From NCBI GenBank assembly GCA_917880885.1, contig OU862920.1:40149019-40213018 (forward strand): DNA of 64,000 nt, read 5' to 3'. A model generated the notes under the pieces. The model did not search any database. It was not told the DNA's origin and saw only the letters and a program-made list of their open reading frames with translations. This document shows, piece by piece, positions 21,049-31,429 of this stretch (position 1 is the first letter of the stretch; the number at the start of each line of letters is the position of its first letter). A program made the position numbers and the translations under genes. The stretch is from Limnephilus marmoratus (Eukaryota; Arthropoda; Insecta; Trichoptera; Limnephilidae).

Positions 21049-21134
21049 TATTGGGGATACCATAGTCTCACTGACTTCAGATGGTTGCAAACATAAAAAA
21101 AGGAAAGAAAAATTCCGGTGTTATGAATAACTTT

Positions 21135-21178
21135 TGATAAACTTCTACTATCATAGTGATGATGCTAGAAGTTTATCA
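21135..21178. other. Perfect 13 bp hairpin with nested inner stem
   Basis: TGATAAACTTCTA and TAGAAGTTTATCA enclose an 18 nt loop that can itself pair (ATCAT/ATGAT). It could be a small RNA precursor-like fold or a MITE scrap. Confidence 0.5.
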
Positions 21179-21494
21179 CTGTAAGCAAAAAATGTTGCTT
21201 TAGCGATGGGAGAACTTAGCTATCGGAGGAATTGAATTCAAGACGCGCGACGCTTGGTTGGGAACCCCTAGTTGTCCACTTAGCTTCAAACCGGCCCAAT
21301 ATAATTGCTTTTTACGAAATAGATTCTTAATTAATCTTTGAAAAACTCGACTTGAACCAAAATGTCAAGCTTTTGTCAAAAAAATAAAGTTTAAAGGATT
21401 CGTTTAATTTTTCGACGAGTCTTTGTTACTTGAGTCATGGAGATTGGAGATACGCTATGTACGAGAATAAACAAAAAAATATTTTTATTTTCGT

Positions 21495-21595
21495 TTTTAG
21501 GTAAAACCTCAAATTGTAATACTTAATCACTGAAGACAATATTCGATTGAGAGTCGCTAATATTGCCTTCAGTGATTAAAAATATTTTTTTTGTA
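21495..21595. repeat. R-D outer-end fragment with palindrome
   Basis: GTAAAACCTCAAATTGTAATA matches the outer end of the R-D units (52480, 52890). It adjoins an inverted repeat TTAATCACTGAAG / CTTCAGTGATTAA with AATATT inside. No tRNA-like block remains. Confidence 0.5.
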
Positions 21596-21728
21596 CTTAT
21601 TGATGGTGTTTCTAGATACGATGTCATGGTTTGAAAAAAGTTGACATTATTCCGATAGAAATTTAATTTAACATAACTAAGTTTTGCAGTACCTAGGTTA
21701 TAATACGTATTCAAATAGGAGGCGTCTA

Positions 21729-22225
21729 CTAATATCTACAGGAATTCCAAAAACTGAAAAAATCGAACTAATATCTATGAGAACCAAAGTGTTGACGAAT
21801 ATCTACAGCTCAAACTGTTGACTAATATCTATGAGAACCAAAGTGTTGACAAATATCTACAGCTCAAACTGCTGACTAATATCTATGAGAACCAAAGTGT
21901 TGACGAATATCTACAGCACTGGCAGAGGTTGGATTTGCAATTGTGTATAGCATATTGGAATAACGTAATATTGCGTATGCAGTTTAAAAAACTTAATTTA
22001 TGTAAGTATGTATGTAAAAATTCCTAATATCGGACTTTTGGACACATTTAGCTGATTAGTCCAACCTACGCTCTGTAGATATTAGTTCAACCTACGCTCT
22101 GTACATTTTAGTCAACACTGGGACCGTCATAGATATTACTCAACACTCTGAAGTTCGTAGATATTAGTTCAACATATGAGCTGTAGATATTCGTCCGACA
22201 TACAGGCTGTATATATTAGTATCTG
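21729..22225. repeat. Fold-back whose arms are tandem repeats
   Basis: The left arm holds about three 54 bp units (starts at 21768, 21822, 21876) of CTAATATCTATGAGAACCAA..GTTGAC-AATATCTACAGCTC. The right arm (22056-22220) holds ~27 bp units TGTAGATATTAGTTCAACCT, which is the same half-unit in inverse orientation. Tandem subrepeats inside inverted arms resemble Foldback (FB)-type elements. The spacer is ~130 bp. Confidence 0.7.
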
Positions 22226-22229
22226 GAGT

Positions 22230-22600
22230 CATTCAAATGTGGTGTTTTTTCCGCAATGTACATAATAACGAAAAAAATCTGTAAAATATGGAGATGGGTT
22301 GGTGAGAAAAGGAAAAGAATCAAGAAAGGAAGCGAAGCACTAAGCTGGTAGGAACACAAAGTGCTACTTTAATTTAGCCTCGAAGGTGGCGTTGAGAGAG
22401 TACCCCATATATTATACGGCAACAGAATTCAAAGGCATAGTGCTTGAAGGAAATCTATGACTGAGGTGGGTCGGATTTCAAGGGTTCTTTCACCACTTGA
22501 AAGAAAAGAATCTCCGTTGTCGGAAAGAGAGCGAAAAATGAAATTAAGATTAATGGGCTATGAAAATAGTTTATTTTGCATAGTCTTTTTATGAGACATA
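22230..22600. other. No recognised feature
   Basis: AT-rich unique-looking sequence without recognisable coding capacity. Confidence 0.3.
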
Positions 22601-22682
22601 TATCTACGTGTACTCGTGTGTGGTGTTCGAAAAAGAGTTGTTCGAATTCACAAAAAATTGCAAAAAAATTTTTTGTTTAGAA

Positions 22683-22734
22683 TTTTTCGACTACCATAGT
22701 ACGGGCATGTGCCTAAAGTGTGGTAGTCGAAAAA
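22683..22734. other. Perfect 14 bp hairpin with nested stem
   Basis: TTTTTCGACTACCA and TGGTAGTCGAAAAA pair perfectly. The 24 nt loop contains an inner GGCA/TGCC stem. Origin unknown. Confidence 0.5.
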
Positions 22735-22825
22735 CCAGTAAAAAACTGTTTAAAAAGTTTTTTATGAATAAAGAAAAAAACATAGTATAATTCACGATGG
22801 GAAGATGGGATTGACTCATAAAGAG

Positions 22826-22984
22826 GAGACCGAAAGGCTACGAAGCACTGCACAAAGAGGAGACCGATTATACTATCTCATTCTATCGCAGACTAAATTC
22901 TACACATGTACGTGTTTATTTCTCTTGCTATTTTTCATCGAGTTTCAAATCACAACGGTGTTAAAAAAGTTTTCACTTCAAAAG
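22826..22984 (+). repeat. R-B element, 5' truncated
   Basis: Core and tail only: GGCTACGAAGCACTGCACAAAG, GAGACCGATTATACTATCTC, CGAGTTTCAAATCACAACGG, AAGTTTTCACTTCAAAAG. Confidence 0.7.
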
Positions 22985-22989
22985 ATCCT

Positions 22990-23800
22990 TGAAAACAACT
23001 GTGGCGGTTCGCAACCCGCAACCCCCGTGCAACTTAGGTTCAATGTAACCATATATTGAAGTATCGAACTTAGTTTGAAACAGTATCGGGTTAATATTAT
23101 CCGAACATAGTGGCAGTTAAACTTGATGATACATAAATCCTCACCAAGTTAAGCCCCCAATCAAAAAATATTGTGTCGACGGTGCATACAAAACTTAAGC
23201 ATAGATTTTCGATATGCGAACACTCGTGGGTAAACATTAGTAAATTTGTTGACATTTTGCTTGCGGAATCGGTAACAAAATAATAGAATAGAGAAAACGC
23301 GAAAGGGGTATCTAAGAGTCTAACAAAACCCAAAAATAAACGATTCAACAAAATAATCGTATCGGCAATATAATCGGAGGAGCGGTTATTACGAGAGCGA
23401 CCTTTTTAAGCTGAATGGGAAACCTGTACCTAGTTAGGTAAGAGTACCTTTTTTATGTCAAATCAGTTGAGTTTCCGCAAGCGTGTCGCGTTACACCTTT
23501 CACCGGGAATAATATATATATACATATATTGTAATCGAGTTGCAACAAAGCTTTAAGTTTGCTACTTAGTTTAACTTTGATGGTTCTATTCTTGTCTCGA
23601 GACGTCTGATTGTTTTCTAGCCAAGCGCAACAATCAATCCCATGTTCGCCGCGCAAGTTTAAATTTAATTACTAATGAATGAAAGCAATCCCAGAGCCAG
23701 TGATCTATTCATTCCATTTGTTGAAATGATATGATGCAGAAATACGTGGAGCGTGTGATGGAGAAGTGGAGGTTTTTCAGATACCAATCAACTTAGCTAA
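22990..23800. other. No recognised feature
   Basis: AT-rich sequence with minus-strand frames 23097-23351 and 23453-23656, neither recognisable. A short TATATATATACATATAT tract lies near 23512. Confidence 0.3.
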
Positions 23801-23964
23801 AAACTATTTCAACGAAGGTAAAGAATTAAAGATCTCCTACAAGGACGATACTGAGGAAATAATAAAAAAAATGGAAAAAACACCCCTAATAAATATGAAA
23901 TCGAATTAAAAAAATACAAAAAAAAACTTAATAAACAAATATTAAACAGAAAAAGATATACTTT

Positions 23965-24400
23965 TGAGTATACATTTGCCCTGAAGAAGGAACGGTCGTT
24001 CTGAAACCGGTTGGTCAAATATAAAAGTGTTTCTAGCAAGTTAAATTGTTTAATTTATTTAAAAAAGATATACTATAATAACAAATTTAATCACTGTTTC
24101 ATGGAATTAAAAAAACATGGAATGAAATTAATAAAATTTTGAGTAGAAAAAATAAATCTGGTTGTGATGAAGTAATATCTAAATATATACTTTTGAATGT
24201 AGCTATAACTTTGTGGTTATCCATTATAGATAAATGAAACAATTTAGGTTTGTTTGAACCACTTTTATATTTGAGTAAATCTGACCGGTTTCAGAACGAC
24301 CGTTCCTTCTTCAGGGCAAATGTGTACTGAAAGGAAGGAGGAAGGAACGAATATACTCAAATCCTATAAAAATCTTCAAACAAAGTTAAATTGTTTCATA
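23965..24400. repeat. R-F fold-back element, copy 2
   Basis: CATTTGCCCTGAAGAAGGAACGGTCGTTCTGAAACCGGTTGG (23973-24014) recurs inverted at about 24280-24323. The arms continue into AAATATAAAAGTG / CACTTTTATATTT and TTAAATTGTTT / GAAACAATTTA. A further GTTAAATTGTTTCATAT at 24385 abuts the LINE. Confidence 0.65.
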
Positions 24401-25215
24401 TATCTACATATTTCCTAATGTCTCAAACTACTGATGCAGTGGCAGAAAATTTTGCTAACTTTTTTAATGAAGGGTATAATAAGTTATTGCATGAATGTGA
24501 TTTCCAAGCGTCTGAACACTTGCAAGAATCCTTACCGCATTCAATGTACTTACCTAGAGCTAACGCTAAGCAAATTGAACGCATTATCGGAGGTATGAAA
24601 AATTACAAGTCACCGGGCATAGATCTAATTCGTATGTTTGATTTAAAAAAAAACATGTCAAATTACTTAGCCCTGTAATTACCCACTTTATCAACAGAAT
24701 AATTTATTGATACGAGCGTCTTTCCTGATGAACGCAAATGTAGCATTGTAAGGCCTATTTTCAAAAATGGAGATCACTCCCAAATTAACAATTACAGGCC
24801 AATTTCTATTCTACCGGCACTAGAAAAAATTTAGATAAATATTTAAATAAATTGAATATTATAGATGAATGCCAGTACGGGTTCCAGAAAAAAAGTTGTG
24901 ATAAATTCCTGGAAAAATTTTCTGATTTCATAAATTTACGGCTTAATTCTAAAAAACATGTACTGGTGCTTTTTATTGACTACTCAAAAGCTTTTGATAC
25001 TCTCAGCCATATAAAATTAATTATGGTACTTGAAAACATTGGAAACCGTGGTAAACTCCCCTCATTTTTTAAAAACTACTTAACAAATAGAAAAATGAAT
25101 GTGAAGATTTTAAATGAAATGAGTAAAGTAAGATATATTAAATCAGAAGTACCGCAAGGATCAATTTTAGGCCTAAAACTGTACATTACATATGTTATTG
25201 CTATGTCAAAACTCT
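24391..25215 (+). pseudogene. LINE (Jockey/CR1-like) reverse transcriptase, 5' half
   Basis: Non-LTR retrotransposon ORF2, which would copy its own RNA by target-primed reverse transcription. Pieces in order: a lead segment ending ERIIGGMKNYKSPGIDLI (24391-24678); SVFPDERKCSIVRPIFKNGD and NNYRPISILPALEKI in a shifted frame (24713-24831); then CQYGFQKKSC, VLFIDYSKAFDTLSH and EVPQGSILG (24852-25215). These correspond to RT motifs 0-4. The endonuclease is absent, at least one frameshift and a stop break the frame, and a MITE interrupts it at a TTAA site. Confidence 0.85.
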
Positions 25216-25219
25216 TTAA

Positions 25220-25927
25220 CCCATTGGCCACAAACCCCGGCAGCCTGCCGGGTGTGCAACTCAGGTACTTAACCACAAACCCCGGCACGCGGACGGGCTA
25301 GAGTAGGTCCGCCAAAAAACGGAAAACGAGTTCAACAACGACATTTTTTAGTAAAATTTTAAATGCCAAACATTCTGTAGGTAATTAATCATTCATTTCG
25401 TGGAATTGGCAATAAAATGTTTCTTATGTTTTTTCACTGATATTTGTGATCCAAGTTTTGAATGCTGCCAGCCGCCATTTAATTTCTTCAAAATTGCGAG
25501 TGGTTCTAAGCTTTTGGTAGTGACCCTGAACGTCCCCGATTGCTTTGAGGACTATTATACTAAATTATTTTATTAGTTATTAGTATACACGTATGTAAAA
25601 ACTAAAAATTATTATTGTTAGATTTATGAATATTATGTTTTTTTGTTTGGTTTTGAGTAAAAATGTGGAAAAAAACTTACGAAAAATGAGAAGGTATATT
25701 TGTTTCCTTATTTATACATATTTTAATATTTTTTTAAAATTCATTTTAAAATTTTTCTTTACCTTAATGGAATATGTAAATAAATTTAAAGAAATTAATT
25801 TATTTGAACATACGGTTTAAAAGTTACAATGGATTTAGTACACCAATGCAGTTTTTCAATTTTTGGTACAAAATTAATTCAGTGGTGAAGGCCAATTTTT
25901 TTGCTTATTAATTCTGTGGCCAATGGG
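25220..25927. mobile_element. piggyBac-like MITE, 708 bp, in LINE RT
   Basis: TTAA duplicated at 25216-25219 and 25928-25931 flanks a perfect 13 bp TIR, CCCATTGGCCACA. TTAA duplication and ends starting CCC are hallmarks of the piggyBac superfamily. The left inner part has GC-rich CCCCGGCAGCCTGCCGGG-type palindromes. The open frame at 25626-25820 is not a transposase, so the element would depend on one in trans. Confidence 0.85.
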
Positions 25928-25931
25928 TTAA

Positions 25932-27035
25932 AAAAGCCTTTAGATTCATTTTTCTGACGATACTACACTTGTAGTATCCAATGAAAATCCTATCATAGCT
26001 ATTCAACAATTGCAAAGTGACTTTAAAGAGCTACTTAAATGGGCTCATGATGTTGGATTAATTATAAATGTTAAAAAAACCAAATGTATGTATATAAGAT
26101 CACCGATTCTGGGATTATGGAATATATCCAAAATAATTGCTAATAATTCTGAATGTATTCATAGAAAAATTGAAAATATCTGCTACTGTGAAACAATTGA
26201 CTTTACTAACGAATATCTGGGACTAATTGTAGACAATAAATTTAAATGGGATAAACAAGTGGCTACAATTTGTAACCCGCTCCGATCTTTGGCAAGTAAT
26301 TTTTATGAATTGAAATTTGTTTTGCCCCATTGTACTCTTAAAATTATTTATTTTTCTATGGTCGAATCCATTCTTAGATATGGAATACGAACTTGGGGGC
26401 ACACAAGCAATATTTATATTAAATATATACAAAATTTACAAATTGCTATAATAAAAAAAAATGTACCACCGAATATTTACAAACAAAGAAGTAATGTAAA
26501 ACTGTTGTATGGTTCTGAGGGGCTATTTCCAATAAAGGGTCTTCTTTGGTACATTATTATAATGGATAATGAGGGAGAAAGCAAGAACAAAAGCAACTGG
26601 TGCATAATCACACCACAAGATTCACTGAAAATAAGGGCCTCATTACTCCAAGATTAACAAATAAGTATGGAAGCCGAACGCTTAAATACTTAATACCAGA
26701 GATTTTCAATAAATTCAATAATTTTTTTAAACCTCAGAATAATGAGAGACCCTGCCCCATAAACCTTAAACGTTGGCTAATAAGTGACGAATCAATGTAT
26801 CTCTGAATATTTCAACGTACCTGCCTAAATAATTCGTATGTAGGTAGGTACATTGAGATATATTATTTTATATATAATATTATGTTGAACACGTATTAAA
26901 AATTTAAAAAAAATTAAAAATATTATTTTGTTTAAAGACAAACCGTCATGTGTGACAGCTTTGTGGGACTACATTAAACTTGTATTTAAAAATGTATTTC
27001 TTGTATTAAATAAATAATTTTTAAAAATTAAAAAA
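25932..27035 (+). pseudogene. LINE reverse transcriptase, 3' half, and tail
   Basis: Resumes after the MITE with the catalytic motif FSDDTTLVVSNENP (25950 onward; FSDD in place of the usual F/YADD). It continues through ELLKWAHDVGLIINVKKTKC (26010 frame), EYLGLIVDNKFKWDKQV, and the conserved LKIIYFSMVESILRYGIRTWG. A frameshift near 26640 moves to PRLTNKYGSRTLKYLIPEIF, the usual C-terminal block. The noncoding tail ends near AATAAATAATTTTTAAAAATTAAAAA. Lacking an intact frame, it is dead. Confidence 0.85.
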
Positions 27036-27080
27036 GTCCATTCTGTAAAAAGGTACAAACTTGAAATGTGAAGAGAAACA

Positions 27081-27351
27081 TGAGAAGTGAAACCATCAGA
27101 AAATAAATTACACAAGAGTGGGGTGGTTACGAAGCACCGCACAAAGAGGGGACCGAGACACTACAAAGAACCGCACAAAGAGGAGACCGACAGGATACGA
27201 AGCACAGCACAAAAAGGACACCGATTATTCTATCTGATTCTCTCTCAGGCTAAATCCTAGAGATGTATGTGCTCGTCTCTTTTTAGCGTCGCTTTTTCGT
27301 TTCATCGAGTTTCAAATAACAACGGTGCTAAAGAAGTTATCACCTCAAAAA
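27081..27351 (+). repeat. R-B element with triplicated core segment
   Basis: Head GAGAAGTGAAACC to tail GCTAAAGAAGTTATCACCTC. The ~30 bp segment CTACGAAGCACCGCACAAAG..GAGACCGA is present three times in tandem with small changes (27126-27222). Confidence 0.7.
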
Positions 27352-27378
27352 TAACAAGTTAAAAAATTACAAGTTAAA

Positions 27379-27570
27379 ATTACACACGCGGTAGAATACT
27401 AAAGTAGACAAGAGTGAGAAGGCTACGCAGCACCGCATAAAGAGGAGACCGATTAGTCTGTCTTATTCTCCCGCAGACTAAATCTACAGATTAGCTTCTT
27501 TTTAGTGTCGCTATTTTTCGTTACACCGAGTTTCAAATCACAACTGTGCGAGAAGTTTTTCATTAAAAAA
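27379..27570 (+). repeat. R-B element, second tandem copy
   Basis: TTACACACGCGGTAGAATACTAAAGTAGACAAGAGTGAG to TCACAACTGTGCGAGAAGTTTTTCATT. It starts 28 bp after the previous R-B copy, in the same orientation. Confidence 0.7.
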
Positions 27571-27794
27571 AAATCGAGGTAATTACGAATACTCATCTAT
27601 CCGGTGGGGAGGTTATTGTTTAATTTAAATATTGTTTAACAAAACATATATGAATATACCAAAAAAAAATTAGATTTTTTTATATCACGCTACATTTTTG
27701 GTCTCCTGCAGACAAGAATAGCAAGCTGTAATCGTCTAACATTTTACGATATACGCAACGCATATATTATTACAGTAAGTACCTTTTATATATT

Positions 27795-27900
27795 CTACAC
27801 CAAGAGTTCCCAACCTGTTTTCTACTTTTTACTCTAATTTCCGTGGGGATCGACTTATTTATTTATTCATCCACCAAAAAAAGCTTTTATATAAAAGCGA
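27795..27900 (+). mobile_element. hAT-like end fragment (weak)
   Basis: CACCAAGAGTTCCCAACCTG resembles a hAT outer end (compare CAGTGGTTCCCAACC at 14390). No opposite end found. Confidence 0.25.
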
Positions 27901-28089
27901 TTCCTGAAATCATACGTGCCTTTACACAGGAGTATATCATAACGTATATTATGTTGGAAATAATAATAATATTGAATAAAGATGTAATTTGAAAGTAGGA
28001 TCTAAATAAGCATATGAATACACAAAAAATAATACAGCCGAAGTGATTCAGATATTACAAGTACAAGAGAAAAATCTTAATATACATAT

Positions 28090-28320
28090 AATGTCGGTTT
28101 AGTTACACCATTTATAACTCGAGAACGGCAGGATCGATTTTTATGATTTTTGGTTTGTTGGATTTACAAACAGCAGAATAGCAATTAAAACATTGGAAAA
28201 ATTAACGAAAAAAAAATTATTAAGAAAATTATTTTCCTCATACATTTTGCATGGAAAAAATTTCATCTCTTGAAAGAGCTGCAAGAATATTGTAATAAGT
28301 ATAATATTGAGTAGTGAGTG
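28090..28320 (+). mobile_element. Helitron-related fragment
   Basis: CTCGAGAACGGCAGGATCGATTTTTATG and CCTCATACATTTTGCATGGAA..CTTGAAAGAGCTGCAAGAATATTGTAATAAGTATAA match in order the 5' region of the Helitron at 34561 in a more diverged form. No CTAG end seen. Confidence 0.5.
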
Positions 28321-28538
28321 AATTCCAAAAATTCAAAAACGTCAAATGTCAATGCACCGATTCTTTTGCTTTTCTTCATGCTGCCCATCTTTCTTACACA
28401 CTTAAAGGCCCGCAACCCGGATTTGTACCGATTTATTACATATTTCCCTTAAACACAGTAAGTTTTAAAGCTCTTCAAAAATGTATGTTATTCTTGAAGA
28501 TAAATATATAGACTTTGCCCGCGCCGAAACGCTAATTA

Positions 28539-28830
28539 TATAAAATTCCCTCGATAGAAAAAAATCGCACAATATGCTCCAAAAATTATTATAAACACAT
28601 TTGTTTCAGTTATTTTACAAGTTATATGTATGAAAAAATTTACAGTGTTTCTTTAAATGCTGTTTAAGATAATGCCCGCGAGATTTTTGCTCTATTTTAA
28701 ACGAGTCGTGTTTTATTAAACATTTTCACAATTTTCGCATCGATTTTTTCGCTGTAAATGTTAGCGCTCTCCTCTAACATTCGTAATGTCGTATCTCTCC
28801 ATCTTCTTCTTTTCGGGCCCGGTTGCAGAG
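28539..28830 (+). repeat. R-K repeat, copy 1
   Basis: TAAAATTCCCTCGATAGAAA to CATCTTCTTCTTTTCGGGCC is shared almost base for base with 57676-57936. A third, diverged copy at 54840-55240 is split by R-B. Noncoding, class unknown. Confidence 0.75.
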
Positions 28831-29253
28831 CAAGAATTATTAATTTAAGTAGAGTAAGAATTATTAATTTCAATTTAAGAAATTTAGATTAATTTCAACA
28901 ACAAAATTTCCAATGGCAAAATTTTATCGAGTGGTATCAACATTCTGCTCCAATGGATGGGAAAAGGGTGGTTACTCGAAATTTCATGTAGACGGTGATT
29001 TTTCCTTTGTTTTGAAGGTCAAGTGTGCAAAGTTTCATCAACCCGAATAAAACTGTAGATTTACATACAAAACAAATCCATGGGGCCGGCCCGCCACCAA
29101 CAGACAATCAACTTTATATATTAGGAATTGATAAGCTAAACAAAAAGATTTGTTCTACGACTACGACCAGGATATTAATTTTTGAAACAGTAATTGTAAA
29201 TTTAAAAAAAAAATGGGAAAACATTTCATTAAAAAATCCATCGTTTTCAATTC

Positions 29254-29710
29254 GGGAGGCAAATATGGGTACCGCCGCCCCGGGAACCATTTATTGGATA
29301 ACCAACACCTCTGCCATAGGTCACCCCAAGTGGTTCGCTATGTTTGGAACTGAGCAGTTTTGCCCGGGTTCATGTGGTGAGTTTGTCCGGGTCTTGGCGG
29401 CGGATGCATCTGCCACTAGCTGCATGGCAGGCCGGACCGGGAGAGAATGGTTGAGGGAGTCCTTTAGCTTCGCCAGCCGCTCTCTTTCGGAAGATCGCCT
29501 TGCGCCGCAGTGGGAGGGATGGATTCATACGTCTGTCACTCTTGGACACACTGACCTACAGATTCCTACCCACCCCTAATACCCTTTTCTTTCCCAGAAC
29601 ATCCTCTCCTCCCTTTCCTAAAAAGACCCTCCACTCAGCATCTCCAAAGATGACACAGGCCTCGGAGGGAATTTTTCCTCAGGGCCTCCTGTGTGGAGCT
29701 GTTAAAAAAA
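29254..29710 (+). repeat. R-A retroposon, copy 5 (best full-length copy)
   Basis: Runs from GGGAGGCAAATATGGGTACC to TGTGGAGCTGTTAAAAAAA. Contains all family blocks, including the middle region with CGGATGCATCTGCCACTAGC that copies 6 and 7 lack. A 3' hairpin, CCTCGGAGGG..TCAGGGCC, is partly preserved. The 184-codon frame across it (29025-29579) starts in unrelated upstream sequence and is not conserved. R-C follows directly. Confidence 0.8.
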
Positions 29711-29711
29711 T

Positions 29712-30055
29712 CTGAGTGTGCAATTCGCAAGCGGTAGAAGTTAAACTAGAAAGTCGCTAGATGTCGCTTTCTTTTCTTTTGCCTCTTTATTTCACAGTGG
29801 TTTGAAGATTGGACATTGATCGGACAAAAATTAAAATATTACATTTTTGGATTTCGTAGGATTCGAAGCTCCATTCGCTGGATGTCTCTGGTCGCTAAGA
29901 TTTGTTACACGCTTTACGCCGCTACGCTATCAGAGGCTCGCGCGGAGCCGTGAATTTACCACATTATATTAGAACCGAGGACCCGTTAAATAATAAATTT
30001 TAGTGCGCACTTCCGTTTCATCCGAATTTCAAATCCCAACGGGGCTTAAAAAAAA
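29712..30055 (+). repeat. R-C element, copy 3
   Basis: CTGAGTGTGCAATTCGCAAGCGGTAGAAGT through GTCGCTAGATGTCGCTTTC, the tRNA-like block (29856-29937, minus) and TTTCATCCGAATTTCAAATCCCAACGGGGCT. The terminal GAAGTTTCACTTC is lost. Confidence 0.7.
29856..29937 (-). promoter_or_regulatory. tRNA-like block in R-C copy 3
   Basis: The minus strand reads GCCTCTGATAGCGTAGCGGC..GAGCTTCGAATCCTACG. Both boxes are recognisable with one or two changes from the 861-946 copy. Confidence 0.5.
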
Positions 30056-30059
30056 CTGT

Positions 30060-31320
30060 CGCGATTGACAGTTTGGGAATCCTTCTTTTACACGATAAAC
30101 TTTTTAACGGAGCCGGCTTTTATCCGCAGCATTACTCACTATAGCAATAATCTCCCGCGTGATGTTATTACTACCTGCCTTCCGCAGCGTCCGTGGGATC
30201 ATCCGTATTTACTATTCGGCGAGCCTAACCCCACAGAAAGTCCATAATGGGTTGAGTTTTCCGGTCGCTACATCTCTAATCCGGCCGCTCTGTTAGTGTT
30301 TACCCCATCCGAGCACCTCCTCTACTTTATGGTTCCCTGGCATTATCCTGGTATCCGCCTCCGTTCGACACTGTTATTTTTTTCCTCCCGCCGCGCCACC
30401 CCCAACACTTCCCCACACCCACCTACATTCCCTCAGCACAGAGGGTCGGATTTGTTTGCACTTCTAAAGCTCGGTTTTCTATTCGATATCAACGTAATGT
30501 TGAAACAAACACAGGTAGGCAGGAACCTGGGGTGTGGGTGGCTTGGTGAGGCGTAAAATATGCATACGAATTCAACCATTACTAACAGCCTGAAAGATTA
30601 ATTTATTCGACGGATATTAGAGTCAAAGTTAAGTGGTTTTTTGTAAAACCTTTCTTAATGCATAATAGAAAATAATTGGGTTATACCGAAGGTAAAACGC
30701 TCTTCATTCACAACATGGTATTCAATATACATACGTTGATGATAATCGAATTCTTAGGACGGATTGTTTCGAAACATTTGAACGATCGTCAAATTACTTA
30801 CGTTAATGTGAAAGTTCACGTACTGTGAAAGTTCTTTCAAGTTCTGTAATTATTTCAGTTTTATAAAGCAACTGGCCTATAATGATATGGGTTATAACAG
30901 AACTTGAAAATTATCTTTAAAAAATTTATGAATCGTTCAAATTTTTTAAACAACTCTTCCTTAATTAGGTATGTACCTACCTATCTTGCTATTAACAAAA
31001 CCTATAATGAACTTCGTAATATGTACCTATTTTCTTAACCTACTTATATTATTTTTTATTATCTTACCACGATTTAGATAAATCTCTGCTTTAGGGAAGT
31101 GTTGTTTATTTACCTGGAACAAAAAATAATTGTTATTAAATATTATTTCGATTAATACTGGAACAGAAAGAAACATTATTAAACTTAATACATATATAGA
31201 GCGTAATGACAAAATTATAAATATAAATTCAACGTTTAACAGGGGGTACCAAGAGAAGAGGTTATATCATTTTAGTGTAAAACCATTTTTTTTTCAAACA
31301 TGTTAAAACTAGAAATTAAG
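30060..31320. other. GC-richer then AT-rich unclassified interval
   Basis: 30060-30560 is GC-richer, with open frames 30065-30247 and 30296-30556 that show no recognisable domain. 30560-31320 is AT-rich and featureless. Possibly an unrecognised element or unique sequence. Confidence 0.3.
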
Positions 31321-31325
31321 AAAAA

Positions 31326-31425
31326 TAAAACTTTATTACGCACGCTTGACTTGGGGAGTAAGCTGGTGAATGCGTGACGAGAGCGTTACGAAAAGTGTGA
31401 TCGGGCGAGGCACACTCGTTTTTAA
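31326..31425 (-). repeat. R-M repeat fragment
   Basis: TACGCACGCTTGACTTGGGG..AAGCTGGTGAATGCGTGACGAGAGCGTTACGAAAAG is the inverse of 46155-46215 with few differences. Confidence 0.65.
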
Positions 31426-31429
31426 TGTT

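Noticed and set aside
21768..21929. Possible CRISPR-like array (TAATATCTA repeats)
   Set aside because: The intervening sequences repeat too, and the array is mirrored in inverted orientation; it is a fold-back satellite.
24391..26657. Active LINE
   Set aside because: Frameshifts, stops, a 708 bp MITE insertion and no endonuclease domain.
29025..29579. 184-codon open frame
   Set aside because: It starts in unrelated sequence and runs through R-A; the frame is not kept in the other R-A copies.
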